From contig JBLDXI010000105.1 in assembly GCA_047495785.1 (NCBI GenBank), positions 62,001 to 126,000 on the forward strand: 64,000 nucleotides of DNA, in the 5' to 3' direction. The notes under the pieces were generated by a model that was not told the origin of the DNA, ran no database searches, and worked only from the letters and a program-made list of their open reading frames with translations. This document shows, piece after piece, positions 1 through 12,034 of the stretch. Within the stretch, counting starts at the first letter, position 1; every line of letters starts with the position of its first letter. The position numbers were made by a program, and so were the translations under genes. This DNA comes from Lepidodermella squamata. Lineage: Eukaryota > Gastrotricha.

Positions 1-1139
1 AATCGCGCGTTGTTTAGTCGCGGAGATCGATGAAGCGGAAATCATAGGCTTAGTAGTAATGAGTTGGTACATCATTATCCTCCTTTTTACCCCGGAAAAG
101 TTTCAAATTTTACTATTGACCGATACAAAATATAAGCCCCGACAATGTCTGAAAAAAGTATACACGTGAGAGTTAGCCGCCAGAGAGAAACTTCGCGTAT
201 CAATTTCGCGAGAAATCGCTATATTGCATTTTTCTAAAGCAAAAGCACTTTACATTTAAAAGCAGGTGTTAATTACAGGAAATCACAGCATATGCTTCGT
301 TAAATTAGCCTTCAGATTTTTGAATTTTGAATCGCTGTCTGCATATTGAAGATTAAAATCACAGTCGAGCACTTTGCAAACGAAAAACACATTATTTCGT
401 GACGGGCCAGTCAAAGTCAGTCTGTCCGTCAAAGTTGTCGTGTCAAAGTTTATTTTCCGAAATACCTAGGTTAATATTTCGTTGAGAAATACATTGCGAA
501 AGGATTTCTGAATTTGAGAATACTACTTTCCTGCCTGGAACGCGAAAACTTGAAATATTCATTGAAACTCGGAATAGATCCTTAGAACTGAGGTGAGCAG
601 GCACAGATCTGAAACTCGCCAAAATTATTCGAGTTCGAACAATGTGTTCACTTTGAGCCTGAGTACGAAAGAATTTGTCTGCGTACTTGATGAGTAAAAT
701 GCATCCCGCCTCCGATCCCATAAGTGGCACACGTGAGTTGCCGCGATCGATAATATGCACTTCGCAACAGCGCGAAATTACCATGCAGAAGTTTAGTCTT
801 GGTCCCGTCAGCTTTCATCATACACGGCAAGAATGAATTCGAGCTGGCTTGATTTCGCATCACGTTTGCGGCGAAGCATAAATAGGTCCATTTGACGGCA
901 CGGCCAGGTTACAATTTTTCTACGATTACGGTTGAATGTTGCCTCGCACGAATATAGATATTCCTTAGAAATACCTAGCTAACTCAATTCATCTTCTTAC
1001 AGTTTAGGTCTTTTTGCTCGAAAAATGTCATACAAAGCAATGGGAGATTTACATTCTGATTTCATTTTTTAAATAGCTTTAAGAATAATCTACCCTGTGT
1101 ACCCTGGTTTCTACCTGAAATCTCGAATCAGAGCACACT
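1..1139. other. Intergenic DNA upstream of NR-A
   Basis: I see no supportable gene. The short open frames on the minus strand have no recognisable domain and no splice partners. The last bases (an AG at about 1130 followed by ATG at 1140) look like a splice or trans-splice acceptor for the first receptor gene. Confidence 0.5.
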
Positions 1140-2839
1140 ATGTCGACGTCGATTTTACCAGGATCTTCAAATGCTGCTAAAGCGACGAAAAAATACCTCA
1201 ACTGCAAAGCATGCGACGTTCCGGTGCCGAGGCGGCAGTCGCATCAACCCCGAGTTTGCTCGGCCTGTCACAAGTTCTTCAGACGAAATGCTGAGATTTG
1301 GCGGTCACTTGAATGCAATCATAAATACGAACCAAGGGCTGCTGCAGAACTGCAGGACGATCGGGCTAAGCGGCGATCTATGTGCACGAAATGCCGTTTT
1401 GATAGATGCCTGCAGGCAGGCATGCGAAGTAAGTTATGAACGTGGCGCAACAGTTCGGATAGAGCTTAACCCGAAAGCAGAACTCGAATACGACTTTGCA
1501 GTACGAAGGAAGTTCTGCTTTCGGATTATTAAACAGCGATGCCTATTTAATTAGAAGACACGAGCTTTGCTGCTCTGGAAATTTAGGATCATCCTAATAT
1601 TCGCTAATATTCCATCAATCAATATATGAAATCAGCATCAATCGGTTGACGAATCGATAAATGCCCTGACCTATCCTTTGCTCCTTTGCTGTTCTTGAGC
1701 TCAAACTGCTCATAACAAAATTGTTAGTAATAATTTATGGGCCCCATTGATATAGGCTGAAGAGATTTCATTGGGGATGAAAAACACGGTTTTTGTGGGG
1801 TGTACGAAACATTATGGCAACCCACTGTATTTTTATAATACCGGTTTCTATAATAGGTAGATTTTTTGTTGGCTCTGCAGTGGAAATAGAAAAATTCCCG
1901 TCAACTATGGAGTATTCGCTAGTTGAGGGAACTGTGAGAAAATCAATTGATGCGCAGCTACAGCTTCATGGCTTCGAACATGTGAGAATCTAAAAAAACG
2001 AAATAGCCCGAATACTAAAACTTTTCTTTAGCTGCCAATGAAGTGCAACCACAGTATAAGAGATTTGAAGGATGAAAGGTTTCTGCGAAGCCTCATGACT
2101 GGAAACGTTGCTGGCATTATGCGTCTTGGCTTGAATTTTTCGAATTACATTCAAGGTTTGAAGGTTTAGGCATAATCAATAATGAAAACTATACAAATCA
2201 TTTCACAAGAATCTTTCAACTTGAGCCAGACTGAAGTTAATACCCTGCTTGCTCGCAACTGGAAACTTATCACAGTCGCTTACTCGGCTCTTCCAGGCAC
2301 CAGCGGATGCTTACTGGCGAATTACGATATTCTTCCGTTTTTTCTAGAAAGCAACCCCGAACTTTTAGTAAGTTATTTCATTTTGTTGTCCGTCATAATA
2401 TTTTTACAATTTATATAGCCAGCTAAGGCCTCTTGCAGTAAAGTTGCTGATTCCATGGGGGAATGGAACCCGTCGTTTATCGAAGCAGCTCTCTTCACAT
2501 GTCGACTGTTTTTGCAAAGTAAATTAAATAATTACGTGACACATTTGGATTTCCGATTCAAAAACATTCCTAGATCCAGATGAAGTCGAAACATCTGCGA
2601 ATTTACGGGCTGCACGGGATTGTGTCGATAAGGCATTTGAAATGACCTGTTGGAAACTTCATGGATCCAATTCCGGTCGTGTGAGGATGCAAAGTTCCAT
2701 TGTCGAAAATCTTATCGGGATTACGGCGCGAGTTGTTGACGAGTGCGCCACGGCTGTTATAAAACGGCTGGGAGCAGAATCTAGCCGCGCGGAACTCGCC
2801 TTAGCCGTCGAATTCACTTTGGGAATTCCTTGTTCGTGA
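1140..2839 (+). CDS. Divergent nuclear hormone receptor NR-A
   Basis: Six exons (1140-1428, 1857-1981, 2032-2155, 2210-2367, 2419-2518, 2574-2839) with GT-AG introns and consistent phases give 353 aa. Residues about 23-95 are a nuclear-receptor DNA-binding domain. Its first finger reads CKAC, 14 residues, CSACHKFFRR (P-box SACHK). Its second finger reads CNH, then MCTKCRFDRC, ending at the usual GM. Exon 4 carries the ligand-domain helix 3-5 signature (LSQTEVNTLLARNWK, then AYSALP). By family knowledge it is probably a nuclear ligand- or co-regulator-dependent transcription factor; DNA target and ligand are unknown. It lacks the second Cys of finger two in the normal place. It is the most divergent plus-strand copy and has no close convergent partner. 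AATAAA lies at 2942-2947. Start chosen at the only ATG shortly before the domain. Confidence 0.88.
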
Positions 2840-3738
2840 GAGCTATACCAGAAAAATTGAACAATCAAACATTCGGGTATATAATAATATCTGCGCAATG
2901 CGCAAAGATATTCCTAAAAAGGATGTATTAGATGATATATAAATAAAATAGTGCAGAAAAAGAAAATGAGAGAAGCTTGTCGGTAAAGAATATCAAACTA
3001 GTCATTAGCGTTTCCCAAAAAACTTGGCGCAAGTTGGTGCGATGCAAGGATGGGACATTCGCACCAACTTTCAAGTGTCCTATGTGCCTCAAATTAAAAG
3101 TGTTAAAAATAGATCGGCGATCGGCACTTCGAAACAATCTCGATCGGACTTATTGTATAAAACAGTGGGATAAATTCTCATTTTGTTGTCTGGCCCGGCC
3201 GAGCTGGAAGTCCCCCTGAAAGTCGCACACTGGATTACGGTAAAAAATGCCGCTGAACAAGATGGCGACATCAAATCTTTTGTATCTGTAACCGATAATA
3301 GATTATCGGAGGCTAATCAACAGATCGGATTTCAAATTTTGTTTCTTTTTTTCAACGGCTGATCGATCAATCGAGTCGATTCCACGGACGAAAAATTGTT
3401 TTTAATTCCATTGGATTACGATTCATTGACCCTGTAAGTCAAATAAAATAATCATTTAGCGTCATCACCATATAGCGACAGTGTCGAGATTCGATTTTTT
3501 CGGGGATCTGATTTATTTCATCTGAACGAAATGGCCAATAAATTAATGACCGCGGTGAAATACGGTAAAAGATTTTGATACTGGATCTATCGAGCTACCC
3601 ACCGACCACCGAGCTCCAATAGATAATATACAGAGACAATAGATTAGTATAGATTATTAACTAATTAATTTATCGAGCAATAAAGCGCGGTGTTTTCTAG
3701 CCTATGCTTTTTTATAGCAACAGCTGTTTTCGTCCTTC

Positions 3739-3893
3739 GCTGTTTTGTCGCGTTGTTAGTAATAAAAATACTTTTCAACGCTGTTATGTCGCGTTTAGCC
3801 TTAATCGCCGTTCGGTCGCACTCTGTTACGCCGCAAGTGGTAATTTCGATGTTTTGTCGCGTTCGCTGTTTTGTGACTACGCTGTTTTGACGG
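3739..3893. repeat. Degenerate GCTGTTTTGTCGCG minisatellite
   Basis: The motif GCTGTTTTGTCGCG starts at 3739 and recurs with one or two changes at 3780 and 3848, with shorter relatives (GCTGTTTTG) near 3865 and 3881. Unit spacing is irregular, so this is an eroded minisatellite rather than a clean tandem array. Confidence 0.5.
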
Positions 3894-4183
3894 TCTGCCA
3901 AACTTTGCATTGTTTATGAAACTGTTACTCAGGCCTAATCATAGAGAACATAGTGATCTATGGGCCTAATATCAAACTGATTGCCCTGAAGAAGCTTTAA
4001 TAAATAAAGCGAAACGTCCGCGACTTTTGGACATCTTTTTGGAAGTACATCGAGGTAGTATCGTGTATCGAGGTAGTCCGAAATCGTACATCATTCAAAC
4101 TTTCATTACTCTTCCCTCGATGAACGTCGAAACCGTCTTATTGCAATTAGTAATTTATTACTTTGTTTATTTAATCATCTCTG

Positions 4184-4206
4184 CCTCTCTCTCTCTCTCT
4201 CACTCT
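4184..4206. repeat. CT microsatellite
   Basis: An almost pure run of CT dinucleotides, visible directly. Confidence 0.8.
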
Positions 4207-4623
4207 ATTTCGCTATATTGATGTTCTCACCTCGTCGCCGCACCAACCTTTCCGTGTCTTTCTGTCTATGGCCACATCTGTGTCGTCCCCTTTTCTTTGT
4301 CCGATAAGTCCCGCTGTCCATGATAAATTCTCTAATTTGCTTCATCAATATCATCGCCTACGCACTGTCTAGGACAAACGCCAGTTCACCCTATGCCTGA
4401 GCCTTTATCTTTTCATACTATTTCGCTCTGGCTATTAGATTGTTGTTTACTTACATTGCCTCTAAATTATTGATAAAAAACGTTGTTTAAGTAAAGTCTT
4501 CAATAAAAATAGTTTCGTTCACTCGTTTAAGACTTATTGTAGAAACGAGACAGTCTCTATGAAAAATCTTTTGACTGTGTGAAGCTGTTCATGATCTCCA
4601 AACCTAGTTGGTCATAGCTGATC

Positions 4624-5043
4624 CAGAGCTTTGGATTTGATTTGATTGGATTTACGGCTTAAATCACGGACCTTCTTCAATCAATCAAAATCAACCATTG
4701 TCCCTTTTTCCAGGACTAAATCAATCAAATCAAATCATCGACAACCATAAATCATAATAAATCGCGAAACAGCGGGATTTTCAAGAAGCTGGGGCTTGGA
4801 AGTTTCAAGAAATGATTAAAATTTAAAATAACGCGAATTTGAAGTAACTGTCCCTTTCCATAGCAAAATTTCATCAAAAAGGAGGAGAGATCTTGGTTTC
4901 GCGGTATTAAGTTTTTCGATTGCATCACCACGGCTAAATCAAAATCAATCAAATCAAAATGCTTCCCCGCGTAAATCAATCATTTTAAATCTAAATCAGT
5001 GAAAGTAGGGTCTAAATCAAATCAAATCGAATCCAAAGCACTG
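4624..5043. mobile_element. hAT-like MITE, GATTT family, copy 1
   Basis: A non-autonomous element of 420 bp with terminal inverted repeats beginning CAGAGCTTTGGATT on the left and CAGTGCTTTGGATT on the right, continuing into GATTT repeats. It is bounded by a perfect 8-bp target duplication, AGCTGATC, at 4616-4623 and 5044-5051. The 8-bp duplication and CAGNG ends are typical of hAT transposons. No transposase is encoded. Related copies are at 25821-26263 and, truncated, at about 39345-39571. Confidence 0.85.
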
Positions 5044-5703
5044 AGCTGATCGTCCCATTACTATAGTCAACCGTTGAATCTCGCTTCAAGAAAGAAGGTA
5101 AATAACTATGCCCATGCCTGCGAGTAGGATGACAATCTCTTTTCAGTTGTCTAGTGATTAATGAAAAGGAACACGGGAATGTAGTAATATAAGGACATTA
5201 CAAAACAACACTATATAGGTATAGGTATAAGCGACAGCTTTCTCCGTCTGCATGTGATATTCAAGTTACTATTTTCAACCTTCTCATAGGACTAAAAACG
5301 ACGTGCTACGTATAGCTGTGTCTAGCGAACCGAAGTCTGTGCAATATGATGACTCAAATTAGTCGCGGCGTCTTGTGTAGGTTTAAACAGCTTTGCATCA
5401 CAAGCTTACTACATCATCATTTGTCATGCTCATTTTATCGAGAACGACATTTTCCTAAAGAAAATCATAAACAGATCCTGGAGAAATTCATTAGCATAAG
5501 TAGATGATCGAGAGTATTTGTCAATGAGCTTCATAATTACAGCAACGATCGCCAAAGAAAATGGCCAGTGTAAGAAGTAGGATCCTCGATCCTCGAGCTG
5601 GAGGGTCATTTCGGGTATTTTCAGCCCCGACTTAGTGCGAAGTACCACTAGGGATGGTAGGAATCATCTCTACCAGCTACCAGTTCAATCGGTCCGCAAG
5701 GTA
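5044..5703. other. Intergenic DNA with repeat fragments
   Basis: No gene. About 5300-5400 resembles part of the dispersed repeat also found at 13780-14050 and 21890-22140. A copy of the dispersed GGGTATTTTCAGCCC motif is at 5613-5627. Confidence 0.45.
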
Positions 5704-6225
5704 CCGTATATGCCGAATTATTATCCCATGCTCAATTTACTTCCCCAGCCTGTTAAAGCCCCCAGTTTTCAGGTCGTTTGAAACAATAAGAACCCACGCC
5801 TACAATTGCAGCCCGCGACACAAATTGAAACGCCGCGCAATAATATTTTGCATTAATTTTCAATTACGAACCCCGTAACTGGCCAAAAGATCGTTTGCGA
5901 CTATGAATTGCGAGAAATAATTCTTCTAAAACTTGAAAACTTTGCTCTGAAGGCGGGGAAAATTAAGAAAATCTTCCTGATCATCGAAGAAAACGCGGAA
6001 GAAGATGAAAAAAAAACGAAATTTCGATGAAAGGTTCGATGAAATTTGGGTTTTGATTTCATGAACTTTCAATTTCTTTTGATTCTATTTGTGCTAAGAA
6101 CCTTCAAACTTAAACTGCAATAAATAGCGCCCCAGCTCATTTTTGGACCCCAGCCTGAATAAGCCCCCATTTTTTGGTTGCTTTGAAACAATAAAATACT
6201 CAGGATATTAATTCGGCATATACGG
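5704..6225. mobile_element. Pogo-like MITE with TA target duplication
   Basis: Terminal inverted repeats read CCGTATATGCCGAATTA at the left and its complement at the right (one mismatch in the next few bases). The element is flanked by TA dinucleotides at 5702-5703 and 6226-6227, as in Tc1/mariner/pogo transposons. Inside are two direct copies of a segment containing AAGCCCCC and GTTTGAAACAATAA-like sequence (about 5755 and 6160). No coding capacity is recognised. Confidence 0.75.
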
Positions 6226-7148
6226 TAAATTCAGTCAAAGACCAAAGGAGGACCCATAAATCGATCTGCCATTATCCCAACCAATTCGGCTGTCCTACTT
6301 CGCTCTCTGAGCCCAGAATTTATTGGACCCAAGGATCTCCCTGGGGCTTTTTGTCTCGAACTGACTGTTTGTAAATCCACCGCCGATCATTTCTGAATTC
6401 TCCCTCTGCATCTCTGCGGATTTTTTATTTCTAAATTCAGCATTCATGTGTTTAGTTTACGTGTCGCCATCATGATTACCCGACACTCATTCGTTCCGTC
6501 GTAACCTTTGGTTTTGTTTTCTTTGCTGCGATTATGACTCAGTCCCGCCGCCTCGATTTGCTCCTAGCATTCTTTTACCTGAACTTTTTCAATCGCTTAC
6601 AATTGTTTGCGCGCATAATTCGAAAGCTTTGGAAAGGCACGGGCCCCTCCCCTTCCTCCTACTCGGAACACTGCCTGCTCAACGCTTGCTTGCCGCTTCC
6701 TTTCCTCTGTTTCTTCATCTATTTCCGGCTTACTCTGTCAAGCCCCTGTCAAGTCTCTATCCTTTTGTATGTCTTCCCTCAAGAATAACATCAGACTTCC
6801 TTCTTCTAATAGGCCGCAGCTTTTGATAAATTCAGCGTGTGCCTGTCCGATAATTCGAGCGGTGCTCTTTCAGAGCATTTTGCAGCCAAGCGCCTTGTCC
6901 GATACTGTGTCCAAGCCCTAGATCTTTTCGGTGGGGCAATGCATCAATTCGATGGAATGATAATGGCTACCTCAAATGTTGACGTTTTTAGGGATTTCTA
7001 AGAGCCAGTAATTGAATACAACCTTCAACCTTATATGGAACCTAATAGCCGTCGTTAAAAGCTTACGTGAGCCCAAATCGAAGATCAATTATTTATTGCT
7101 TTTTAACTTTTCTAGGCTTAATTGAATTCAGTAGCATTATAAGTGGGA
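6226..7148. other. Intergenic DNA upstream of NR-B
   Basis: No gene recognised. The 84-aa open frame near 6534 has no identifiable domain. Just before NR-B, TTTTCTAG at about 7110 is followed by a short leader to the ATG. The same arrangement stands before NR-D and NR-F, so it may be an outron or 5'-UTR intron acceptor. Confidence 0.45.
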
Positions 7149-8925
7149 ATGACAACGTTTGAAGCTGATACTTCTTTTTTCTCTCAGGTAATCGAACCTC
7201 CTCGGCGCTTGTGCAAAGTTTGCGGTCTTGTAGCGACGAAACGCCCCAACTACCAGCCGCGAGCTTGTGCCGCGTGTGAAAAGTTCTTCAGGCGTTGTGT
7301 CGAACAGTGGCAAACACTGGAATGCAACCACAAACACGTAAGTGCTGACGAGCCTATAACCACGAGGGACATGCGGCGTAGCATGTGCAAGAAATGCCGA
7401 TTCGAACGATGCATCCGAGCCGGCATGAGAAGTAAGTTCCCAACATGCATTGCTATCAGAATCTCAAAACTAGTACTGTAGCTGTTCAAACTAGTAGCGA
7501 TGGTCTCGTTCAAGTCCAGTCTACCGCGGCTTTTTTGAATTTTTCAAATGCTATCGTGCATCTATCTTTATATGTAAAAGTATTTGTCGAAATACTTACC
7601 CTTACCCCTTCCTTGTTTGAAAGTCTGGGTACATTGGATGAAGCGAAGCGTTAGAGTAGGTATCGCAGCCCCGGTTCGCAAGGTCAAAGTGGAAATAAAA
7701 AACATTTAACTTCTAGCCACTAACCACCTTCATAATTGTTCATGCTCCAGGTAAATTCATGATGCAGCATACGAGAAAAGGCGTAGCCATTCACTCGGGC
7801 CCAACGTCTTTGGCTGGTACGATTGTAGAAGATACGCTGGAAAAAGCTGTCGATGTTCAACTGCTGCTCCACGGTCTCGATCACGTAGTTTGAACAATCT
7901 AGTTATGCGTTTTGAATAGCCAGTTTTATGTTTTAGATGCCGATGAGGAAAACCTATGTAGATGACAACTATTGCAACTCTGAGGTCATTAAAAAGCTCT
8001 TTTGCGATCATATTGTTGATTATCTACGACTCAGCCGAATGTTTTGCGACAAAATTCAGGGTAGGTTTTAAAACCAGTGAAGAATAATAGCATTTTTAAA
8101 CGTGAATTTACCAGAGTGTTTCAAAATGAACGAATCTGACGTGAAGCGCCTGGAAGTTCGTTGGAAGAGTGTTGTTCTGGCCTACTCCTCTCTGCCGAGC
8201 GTCAGTGGCTGCCTCACAGCTAATTCCAGTCTTCTACCCAGTTTCGTACTCAACTTCCCAGAGGTTTTGGTAACAATAACAATAATTATACATCAACTTT
8301 CAGCGCAACTAAAGAAGAAAGGGAATAATTAGCTACAATACGGCGCAATTTGTTCCTTCAGTCGAAATTTTACTTTTCCTATGACAATGATTTCAAACTT
8401 TTGTTACCGTATGCGGTAAACTCTTCCATCTTCCGCACCTGGGGCGGATTTTACCCACTAACCGGCGCTTGTTCTATGTAATTTTTAATGACTGGGCCCT
8501 TTCACTTTTTCAGCCGGCCACGGCTGCGGAAAACAAATTATCAGACGCCATGAGCGCATGGAATCCAAGCTTCATCGAACTTGCTCTTCTCACGTGCCGA
8601 CTGTTCCTCCGCAGTAATAGTTGTCGCATAAGTTTGTTTATGACTTTTTACCGTTATTCGAACCTATACAGGCAATTGTGGGGATTCGGATGGTATACAA
8701 ACAGCGCGTAGGCGTGTCGACATTGCATTCGCCATGATTTGCTACAAGCTGCACGGCGCTGGAGTGGAAAAGGTCATGCGGGATGTTTCCACTGTTGAAC
8801 AACTCGTCGACGTGGCATCGCGAGCTCTGGCGAATAGCGGCGCTGCGATTTTGAAGCGACTCACATCGACGTCCGGCTCTGCAGACTTAGCTCTAGGCAT
8901 CAGGCTCACGCTCGAAGGTGAATAA
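7149..8925 (+). CDS. Divergent nuclear hormone receptor NR-B
   Basis: Six exons (7149-7431, 7751-7884, 7937-8060, 8115-8269, 8514-8613, 8672-8925) give 349 aa. The DNA-binding domain spans about residues 22-93: C22, C25, 14 residues, C40, C43, FFRR at 46-49, then C59-N-H61, C80, C83 and C88. The P-box is AACEK. Exon 4 carries the helix 3-5 signature (NESDVKRLEVRWKS, AYSSLP). The start is the ATG at 7149; the upstream GTG frame is not needed. Exon 2 opens with GTAAAT, repeating the donor sequence of intron 1. NR-F is its closest relative, near-identical in exon 3. The gene converges on NR-C. AATAAA occurs at 9177-9182. Role: probably a sequence-specific nuclear transcription factor; ligand unknown. 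Confidence 0.9.
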
Positions 8926-10748
8926 CGTCAAGAAAATGGAATCAATTCGATATAAGTCCGTTCGGGATCGCCACGGTAAATTTCTGAATCTAATAGCTGA
9001 ACACCGATGTTTAGGGCTAAACAACTAATGGTAAAACGCCGGTGTGTAACGTTTCAAAATTGAAAATCACCATGACGATCGTGAACAGATATCGCATTGA
9101 TTTTTTATCTCACGGTAAGAAACAATGGTAATCATTACAATGAACAATTAACAAAGTGAATTCATTCATTGTCCGTAATAAATATTTCGTGGCTGTTTAA
9201 ACGACTTTTATCTAGCAATAAAACATTGAAACAACCAACAGCGAACCGTACAAAACACCATCAATTTTTCTGATTTGAAAAATATGAATTATATCTCTGC
9301 GCTTCGAAGTGGAAAATAGCGCACCATAAAGGTAGCAAGAAGCACTGCGTGAGAATAATTCGGCCGAAGATTTCGTATCCTAACACGCGCATCTTTCGCC
9401 ATGATTCTAGTCACAATAGTAATTGAATGCCGGATACCGGCTTTCAGGATTAAAGGGTCAAATATTATGGGCTAATAAAAATCGTGCATTTCATGAATTC
9501 GTCGTTTCGTTTCATCATAATTTCCGCGTTTTTTTAATTTGAAATAAAAGAATCAAACAATCTGAAGAAAGATTTGTTCAGCGTTCGGCCAGAAAATGGA
9601 CTGATGTTCACTATCTCGGGTGTCGGCATGTCTTCATAAGCTTTTCAGTTTTCAGTCCCTCGTGAGCGGCAGTCGCGTCCGTCTCAAGAGACCTCGAATT
9701 TTTATTTAACAGGATCAAACAGTCCTCCAATAATATCGTGACCAATCAGTGTCTACTACTGCCGAGTAGATTTAGCACATTTAATTTATGACCGGTCGAA
9801 AAACGGCCTCACCTGGACGTCTTGTGATTCATGGTCTTGTGGACGCCGGAGAACTAACCTTCGGCGGTTTTTTGACGGTAAACAGTCCGCTAAACAATCT
9901 CAGCTTTCCTCACCGTTAATTAACGAGTCGCTGTGGGCCAAAGTTGAAAAATTTAGAACCTCTCGAGTGTGCCCGGAATTTGCATAAAAGCTCTTCTGAA
10001 ACTATAATGCAAACTCGCTCAATTTCCATCCTCTTGGAATCCGGCTCTATAGATCGATGAATAAAAGTACGCTCTGCAAGACGCAACCTTCAAAACCATT
10101 CAAGCAAAAATCAGACAATAAGTTGCATCAAAATCAATCGGCTGAAATTATTCAGATATTGAATATAATTCGAACGTAAGAAGCACTGGGCATCGCGAAA
10201 AATCACTCTAATAGCTGGCTGTCGCGAAATTTGATCATCATAGCAACCCACGCTAGCCATGAGTGTATGCAGAACAACTGCTGAAAAGTTCAACGTCTAT
10301 GGCCGATCTGTGCAGACCTAAAGTGATTGTATACCGTTTCTTGTTGACAAGAAGAGGCAAGAGACAAGAAGACAAGAACATGAAGACGCGTCTCTCACCG
10401 TCTCATTTAACCCATTATCGCTCGACTGATCTAGATCTTATACAACATTGAGGAGTGAAGTCGATAAAATTATGCCTGCATTGCTTGAAGTGTACATAAA
10501 TGGTTACATTTCCCAGAGAGTTTGCTAACTTAGAATCAGCAAGCATTGTTTAGAAATTGTTCAGAAAAATTGTTTAGATATGGGTTTTATTTTTTACGAA
10601 CTGCGCATCAATTTCGAAACGTTTCAAGCAAATATTATTTAACCAGAATTTTCCAAGTTTCCATATCAGAATATTCCCGCAGTGCGTGATATAGTTAGTC
10701 TGATTGCATTTTTGCAATAGAGGATAATTACAATTGCCAGTCATTTTA
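8926..10748. other. Convergent spacer between NR-B and NR-C
   Basis: No gene recognised on either strand. It contains the 3' signals of both receptors: AATAAA on plus at 9177-9182 and TTTATT (minus-strand AATAAA) at 10586-10591. The open frames at 10111-10451 have no domain. Confidence 0.5.
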
Positions 10749-12034
10749 TCATTTTTTGACGTTGAAGATGCACTTTGTTATCTTGACCTCCCCGCCGGAC
10801 ATCGTCATTTCTCGCCGCCGGAGAACAGCAGCTCCGCACTCGTCGATAACGCTCGAAGTCATGGCTATCAAGTTTTCAGCGATGGCTATTTCATGCAAAG
10901 CCCGTGCCATTTCGGAACAATGAAGCTTCGAGCAGATCATCATGAACGCTGTTTCAATTCTTTTCTGAGCTCTGAGAAACGCCGAAGATTCCCCATCACC
11001 TTTAATAGAATTCGGAAAAATGAAAAAATAAACATCAATAGCTAACCTCTGAAAAACAGCCGACAGGTAAAGAGAGCAACTTCAACGAGAGTAGGATTCC
11101 AATTGCTCAATGTCACAGAAAGCTTCGTTTCCGCATCCTTCGCTGGCTATACAGAGAATACGAATTGCAATGGATGAAATCAAGCGCAAACTCACTAGGA
11201 ATTCAGGGTTCACATCAAGAAATGCTGGGAGAACGTCTTGATGCACGAGAAAGCGACCCGAAGCCCCCGGCAGAGCAGAAAACGAAACCGTGATGTCTTT
11301 CCAATTGCGAGCCATCAGTACTCGTACTTCGCTTTCGTTTAATCTAAACGTCTCTGTAATGAGATCAAAGACATTGGAGGTAGATCCGAAATCATAGAAT
11401 TTTACCCGACATGAACTTTGAGAACGAGATGTTCAGTCGCATCAACGCAATGACATTAGAAAACATAAGTGCGGCCATGACTCTGCCATCGCTCAAATCC
11501 GATGATTCGGGAGCTTTCCTTAGCGGAAGCTGCGAAAACAAAGTCGTCAGAGTTGTCGATAATGAATCGTTAAAAACCTGTTCAAGGTCGTGAAGCTTCA
11601 ATTGTGTGTCGAGAGCTAGCCTGAGAGCTTCTTCGAGATCAAGGCCATCCGTCAACTGAGGACTTCGCTCGATATTTTCCCTTTCAGCTCCTAACATCTG
11701 TTCTAGATATTTACCTGGATATTTGCATGGGGAGAGGGACGCATTTTTTTCGGTTATAATTACCTTTTCAAAAATACTCACATTTCATCCCAGCCTTGAC
11801 GCACCGGTCGAAACGGCATTTCGTGCACATGCCTCGCCGATGAATTGCGCTGTTTTGCGACTCGCCAGATTTCCCTTTCTTGTGGTTGCACTGCAACTGC
11901 AGGTAATGATCTGCGTTCCGTCGGAAGAACTTCTGGCAAGCATGGCAAACGCGGGGCTGAAAACGCCCCCTTCTAGACACGGCCAGGCCACACACCCTGC
12001 ACTTCGGAAGAGCCGGTGGTGCAACTTCAGTCAT
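10749..12034 (-). CDS. Divergent nuclear hormone receptor NR-C
   Basis: Six exons in transcript order: 12034-11782, 11714-11578, 11529-11406, 11353-11196, 11146-11047, 10999-10749; 340 aa, the shortest copy. The DNA-binding domain follows the array pattern (CRVC, 14 residues, CHACQKFFRR, P-box HACQK; second finger CNH to MCTKCRFDRC). Intron 1 follows GMK. Exon 4 has NESEVRVLMARNWKD and FSALP in the helix 3-5 region. Exon 5 reads PAKDAETKLSVTLSNWNP in frame, and the protein ends with a basic KKCIFNVKK-like tail. The second finger resembles NR-A (TKCRFDRC) rather than its minus-strand neighbours, so it may be an old lineage within the array. It converges with NR-B. An open frame on the opposite strand over exon 6 is a shadow. 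Confidence 0.88.

Larger units (their letters stand above)
2840..4623. other. Intergenic DNA between NR-A and a hAT-like MITE
   Basis: No gene recognised. It holds the 3' end of NR-A, a short hairpin with 12-bp arms (3031-3042 and 3059-3070, AAGTTGGTGCGA), a degenerate GCTGTTTTGTCGCG minisatellite and a CT microsatellite. The small open frames overlapping the minisatellite on both strands are by-products of the repeat. Confidence 0.5.

Noticed and set aside
1171-1554. 127-aa frame overlapping NR-A exon 1
   Set aside because: Out-of-frame shadow of the DNA-binding exon; no domain of its own.
10734-11045. 103-aa plus-strand open frame
   Set aside because: It is the antisense of NR-C exon 6 and part of intron 5; the spliced minus-strand reading matches the receptor family.
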